Source: Halobacteriovoraceae bacterium | GTDB taxonomy: Bacteria > Bdellovibrionota > Bacteriovoracia > Bacteriovoracales > Bacteriovoracaceae | NCBI GenBank assembly: GCA_002713145.1 | Contig: PAVS01000005.1 | Span: forward strand, 186,001 to 250,000 | DNA length: 64,000 nt | Direction: 5' to 3' | Part shown: positions 61,557 through 64,000 of the stretch, piece after piece | How the letters are laid out: every line of letters starts with the position of its first letter | How positions within the stretch are numbered: the first letter of the stretch is position 1 | The notes under the pieces: model-generated | What the model saw: the letters and a program-made list of their open reading frames with translations, nothing else | The model's database searches: none | Told to the model about the DNA's origin: nothing | Position numbers and translations under genes: made by a program

Positions 61557-61585
61557 TTGACGCAGCGCATTTTTACTGTTATCAT
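61557..61585 (+). promoter_or_regulatory. Strong candidate promoter for the lipoprotein at 61705
   Basis: TTGACG (61557-61562), 17-nt spacer, TATCAT (61580-61585). The transcript would start near 61592, leaving a leader of about 113 nt. Confidence 0.65.
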
Positions 61586-61669
61586 AGCCTCATTCCAAAC
61601 AACAAAGCCCGTTTTTAAATTTCAAAACATTTATTCAAAAAAATCAATCCAGGCTTTTTATCTTTTTCC

Positions 61670-61690
61670 CTATTTCAATCCCTGAAATAG
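61670..61690 (+). promoter_or_regulatory. Leader hairpin just before a ribosome site
   Basis: CTATTTCA (61670-61677) and TGAAATAG (61683-61690) form a perfect 8-bp stem with a 5-nt loop. GGAGG of the ribosome site begins 3 nt later (61694). It could affect mRNA stability or translation of the lipoprotein gene. Confidence 0.4.
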
Positions 61691-61704
61691 CTCGGAGGTT
61701 ATTC

Positions 61705-62547
61705 ATGAAACTCAACACGACTTTATTCAAAAACGTATGCACACTCATGGGAACGCTGGCCCTTGTCTCATGTGAGAAACCCATCACGCAAGACCCAGTC
61801 AGTGCCCTCAATGGTCTCATGGGGGAATATGGATTTATCGGCTACGAAAATCCCTTAGAAAATTCTGGAACAGGAGTTATGCTGGCAGGACGACCTACCG
61901 CCTTGGCCTATGTCGCTCCAGCGGATGATTGCTTTAACCCAGAAGCCATTCCAAGGGAGTACGATCGCCAACATTTTGATATGAAGAAAACCTATAACTT
62001 TCACGGAGATTTAGGATTTACCGTTTTTGGTTCCGCCCTCTTTGGTGCCGGATTTGGACTCACCAATAAACATATTGTTGAAGTTGAACTCAATGGACTT
62101 ACGATTGAGTATATGTCTTCCATTGATGTCACTCATTGGTACCGCAATGGGATGGATGATGTTTGTAAAGACTATCTAGATGATGTGGGGTTTGTGATCC
62201 AAGCGGCCATGGTTGATAGCATGAAAATTAAAATCAGTAATTTAAAAGGCACCAACCTCAGTCTTAACGCGGATAATATTTCACAATATATCGGAATAAA
62301 CCTTGGAGTCGAATACTCTTTTCTGGATGAGTACACTCTTGAAATCACCACTCCTAAATACGTAGGTTATCAATTAGGGAGATTGCGTTTAGAAGATGAA
62401 GGCAGAACTCTTTACCGTGCTATGGTTGCTGAAGACGATCAGTTTATATTTGAGCCAATTGGACTCTTTCAAGATGAAGAAGCTGTGGATATAGAAAAAG
62501 CGCTTATTCCTTCTGAGTTAGACCAAAATTCTGTGTACCTTCGTTAA
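61705..62547 (+). CDS. Predicted lipoprotein of unknown function
   Basis: A 280-residue lipoprotein; the lipobox LVSC ends in Cys23 after a hydrophobic core. A motif-free mature domain of about 255 residues is beta-rich and contains Gly/Phe-rich segments (FTVFGSALFGAGFGLTNKH). It has a strong promoter, a long leader and a good ribosome site (CGGAGG), so it is probably well expressed. A strong inverted repeat follows the stop. I recognise no family. Confidence 0.65.
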   Translation: MKLNTTLFKNVCTLMGTLALVSCEKPITQDPVSALNGLMGEYGFIGYENPLENSGTGVMLAGRPTALAYVAPADDCFNPEAIPREYDRQHFDMKKTYNFHGDLGFTVFGSALFGAGFGLTNKHIVEVELNGLTIEYMSSIDVTHWYRNGMDDVCKDYLDDVGFVIQAAMVDSMKIKISNLKGTNLSLNADNISQYIGINLGVEYSFLDEYTLEITTPKYVGYQLGRLRLEDEGRTLYRAMVAEDDQFIFEPIGLFQDEEAVDIEKALIPSELDQNSVYLR

Positions 62548-62557
62548 CAATCTCCAT

Positions 62558-62591
62558 ATACCAGGTGGTTAACACCCTAATCACCTGGTAT
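62558..62591 (+). terminator. Strong hairpin after the lipoprotein gene
   Basis: ATACCAGGTG (62558-62567) and CACCTGGTAT (62582-62591) form a perfect 10-bp stem with a 14-nt loop, starting 11 nt after the stop codon. Only scattered U residues follow, so it may be a weak terminator or a 3-prime stabiliser. Confidence 0.5.
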
Positions 62592-62660
62592 TAATTTCAA
62601 TTTAGTTTTCAAAGTCTTTTCTTTTTCATATATATGGCCTTCAATTTGTGGAGGATTGTT

Positions 62661-63245
62661 ATGAAAAATTTACTAGTTTTACTGGCCATTATTGTCCAGA
62701 CCCAAGCTTTTTCAAGCGAAATTGTATTACTCGGACCAAAAGCTACTTGCGAATCTAAAGCGGATATCAAAAAGTCTCAAAGAAATGGTGTTTACCGAGT
62801 CAAGAGTGAAGAAATTAGAGAGCTTGAAAATACTATAGAGATAAGTATTGCTGTTGAGCTGCTCACTTGTGCAAAAATGGGAGATGAATATCAATTCATC
62901 ATCGATAATAACCATATGAGCGCCACATATTCAGAAATGGGTGCACTCTCACGTCAAATGATGACAGTCACTAGAACAGACATTAAAAAAAGCATCATTT
63001 TTTTTAATGATGATTCAAAAATCTTAGGTGATATCCAATTAGACGAAGCTTATGGAGAACAGAGAATCACTGTGGAAATTATGAAAAATGCTGCGTCAGT
63101 GAATAGATTTCCAAGATCAATTTCAAAGGGTGAATTCTATATTGATTTAGCTCTCAAAAGAATGACTAAATACTCAACCCCTGAGGGTGTCATTGGACCA
63201 ATGAGACATATCACTCGTGGGTATAGAATCTTTTTTGATTTGTAA
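62661..63245 (+). CDS. Small exported protein of unknown function
   Basis: A 194-residue exported protein (signal peptide 1-19). The mature part has two cysteines near 30 and 68 and alternates charged and beta-prone segments. The ATG at 62661 follows GGAGG at 6 nt; an upstream in-frame ATG (62634) lacks a ribosome site. A clear intrinsic terminator follows the stop codon. No family recognised. Confidence 0.65.
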   Translation: MKNLLVLLAIIVQTQAFSSEIVLLGPKATCESKADIKKSQRNGVYRVKSEEIRELENTIEISIAVELLTCAKMGDEYQFIIDNNHMSATYSEMGALSRQMMTVTRTDIKKSIIFFNDDSKILGDIQLDEAYGEQRITVEIMKNAASVNRFPRSISKGEFYIDLALKRMTKYSTPEGVIGPMRHITRGYRIFFDL

Positions 63246-63268
63246 TCATAACAGACCTATATGATAAT

Positions 63269-63297
63269 AAGCCTGAACTAAGTTTCAGGCTTTTTTT
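63269..63297 (+). terminator. Intrinsic terminator whose U-tract touches the next start codon
   Basis: AAGCCTGAA (63269-63277) and TTCAGGCTT (63284-63292) form a 9-bp stem with a 6-nt loop, followed by seven T residues (63291-63297). The ATG of the next open frame begins at 63298, directly after the last T. Confidence 0.85.
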
Positions 63298-63558
63298 ATG
63301 GATAAACTCGAAGAAGAATTACTCAAAACACTTTCATTCATGGAGCCCATGAGCGAAGAGTTTATCTATCTAGACCTCGACCAACAATTTCTACTTGAAA
63401 ATCCCGAACTGACAATCGAAGACCTCAAGTCCGCGCTCACGGCTTTAGAAAAACAATTAAAAATCAAACGAATGAGTTCTGAGAACCAAGAAAAGTGGAT
63501 TAAAGTCTTTCCCAGAAAATCCCTATTTCAAAGACTTAAGCGCTTCATAGGGTTATAA
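63298..63558 (+). CDS. Small acidic/basic protein of unknown function
   Basis: An 86-residue cytoplasmic protein, helical by composition (LEEELLKTL, LTIEDLKSALTALEKQLKIKRM) with a basic, hydrophobic end (SLFQRLKRFIGL). The arrangement could be a small winged-helix-like fold, but I cannot assign it. The ATG at 63298 follows a terminator U-tract without a ribosome site; ATGs at 63340 and 63349 are alternatives, also without a good site. Expression would therefore rely on read-through or on an unseen signal. Confidence 0.5.
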   Translation: MDKLEEELLKTLSFMEPMSEEFIYLDLDQQFLLENPELTIEDLKSALTALEKQLKIKRMSSENQEKWIKVFPRKSLFQRLKRFIGL

Positions 63559-63625
63559 ACAGGCTTATTTTGCCGCGGCCCTAGCTTCATTACATTAATT
63601 AGCTTGCCCCTACGATAAGCAGGGT

Positions 63626-63955
63626 ATGAAAATTATCACTCTCCTGCTACTCGTAAGTACTGGCCTATGTGCCGGACAATTTGAAATCAATGTTATGGAA
63701 ATTGAGCCCGATTTTGCTCTTAAGTTTAATCTCTATAATGACCAACAAACTCAACAGACTGCGGTTTTAGATTGTCAGAGTTTTTTCCAGAAATTTGATA
63801 TTTTTGATAAGTATCACCAGGTAACTCATGAAAATTTTCTCACGATATCTGAATGTTATAAAATATATGAAAACACTGTTAATTGCCTAGAGGCGGGTCA
63901 TGTTAAATGTATTGATTCCAGTGATATCTTTAATAACAAATGTTCCTGTGACTAA
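63626..63955 (+). CDS. Small exported Cys-containing protein of unknown function
   Basis: A 109-residue exported protein (signal peptide about 1-16). Six cysteines in the mature part (in LDCQSF, SECYKI, NCLEAG, KCIDSS and two near the end, CSC) suggest disulfides. No ribosome site precedes the ATG; TACGAT lies 9 nt upstream. The last 45 bp of the window after the stop hold no feature I can support. Confidence 0.55.
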   Translation: MKIITLLLLVSTGLCAGQFEINVMEIEPDFALKFNLYNDQQTQQTAVLDCQSFFQKFDIFDKYHQVTHENFLTISECYKIYENTVNCLEAGHVKCIDSSDIFNNKCSCD

Positions 63956-64000
63956 AAAACCGACCCACTAGCCTGAGGGTAAACCTCCTAAATAAATCTG

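Noticed and set aside
63956..64000. Possible minus-strand terminator at the right edge (ACCC/GGGT followed by T-run)
   Set aside because: The stem is only about four base pairs and the context is cut off by the window end.
1..64000. tRNA, rRNA, CRISPR arrays, insertion sequences, integrase or attachment sites
   Set aside because: Looked for by eye (T-loop GTTCRA motifs, direct repeats with regular spacers, transposase motifs, terminal inverted repeats) and none seen; a tRNA or covariance-model scan would be needed to exclude them fully.

Overview
The window is a dense, low-GC (roughly 38 %, by eye) stretch of a Gram-negative chromosome with no insertion sequence, prophage, CRISPR array or RNA gene that I could see. 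Many signal peptides, lipoboxes and outer-membrane-type proteins, an alternative complex III cytochrome, menaquinone synthesis, flagellar-type domains and several secreted peptidases and nucleases fit a marine or freshwater member of the Bdellovibrionota, most likely the Bacteriovorax/Halobacteriovorax branch. That placement is inference; no marker gene settles it.

Layout. 1-8.0 kb: edge of an alternative complex III operon (minus), a cupin hydroxylase, a two-subunit class I fumarase, an AmpG-like permease, a deacetylase-like protein, a secreted metallopeptidase and a coiled-coil protein. 8.0-10.9 kb (minus): urocanate hydratase plus a receiver protein and a membrane partner. 11.1-18.9 kb (plus): sucA-sucB-lpdA, a beta-barrel-like protein, tcdA and a TatD-like hydrolase. 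18.9-21.9 kb: a 34-residue basic protein, an RluA synthase, a PilZ/FliG-like fusion and a transglutaminase-elicitor-like protein. 21.9-30.0 kb: menaquinone cluster, menF-D-H-A-C-E on the minus strand facing away from aroF-menG-ispB on the plus strand. 30.0-32.6 kb (minus): metzincin-like lipoprotein, FlgC-like secreted protein, papain-like protein. 32.6-42.5 kb: asd (minus) divergent from a lysine-riboswitch operon lysC-dapB-dapA-dapD-lysA, an AstE/AspA-family hydrolase, an aminotransferase and an adenosine-deaminase-like gene. 42.5-47.7 kb: DUF2288/DUF1499 pair, msrAB, a histidine kinase, endonuclease I and a MipA-like porin. 47.6-52.8 kb (minus): mmsA-urc1-urc4-upp plus a barrel gene, a probable uracil-degradation (URC) operon. 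52.9-64 kb: GreA/B-like factor, Uup, a collagen-like secreted protein, lipoproteins, a second receiver/membrane pair, a START-domain protein and an APC permease with USP-like tail.

How it fits together. OGDH, fumarase, menaquinone synthesis and alternative complex III describe an aerobic respiratory core. The lysine operon supplies lysine and diaminopimelate under riboswitch control. AmpG, the URC operon, HutU, adenosine deaminase, endonuclease I and several secreted peptidases fit the salvage and breakdown of macromolecules taken from another cell.

Two features of architecture recur. First, almost every convergent gene pair overlaps or abuts at its 3-prime ends. Second, several genes without a Shine-Dalgarno sequence carry a -10-like hexamer 6-7 nt before the start codon, which suggests leaderless mRNAs; two of these lie on symmetric ATTATAAT boxes between divergent genes.
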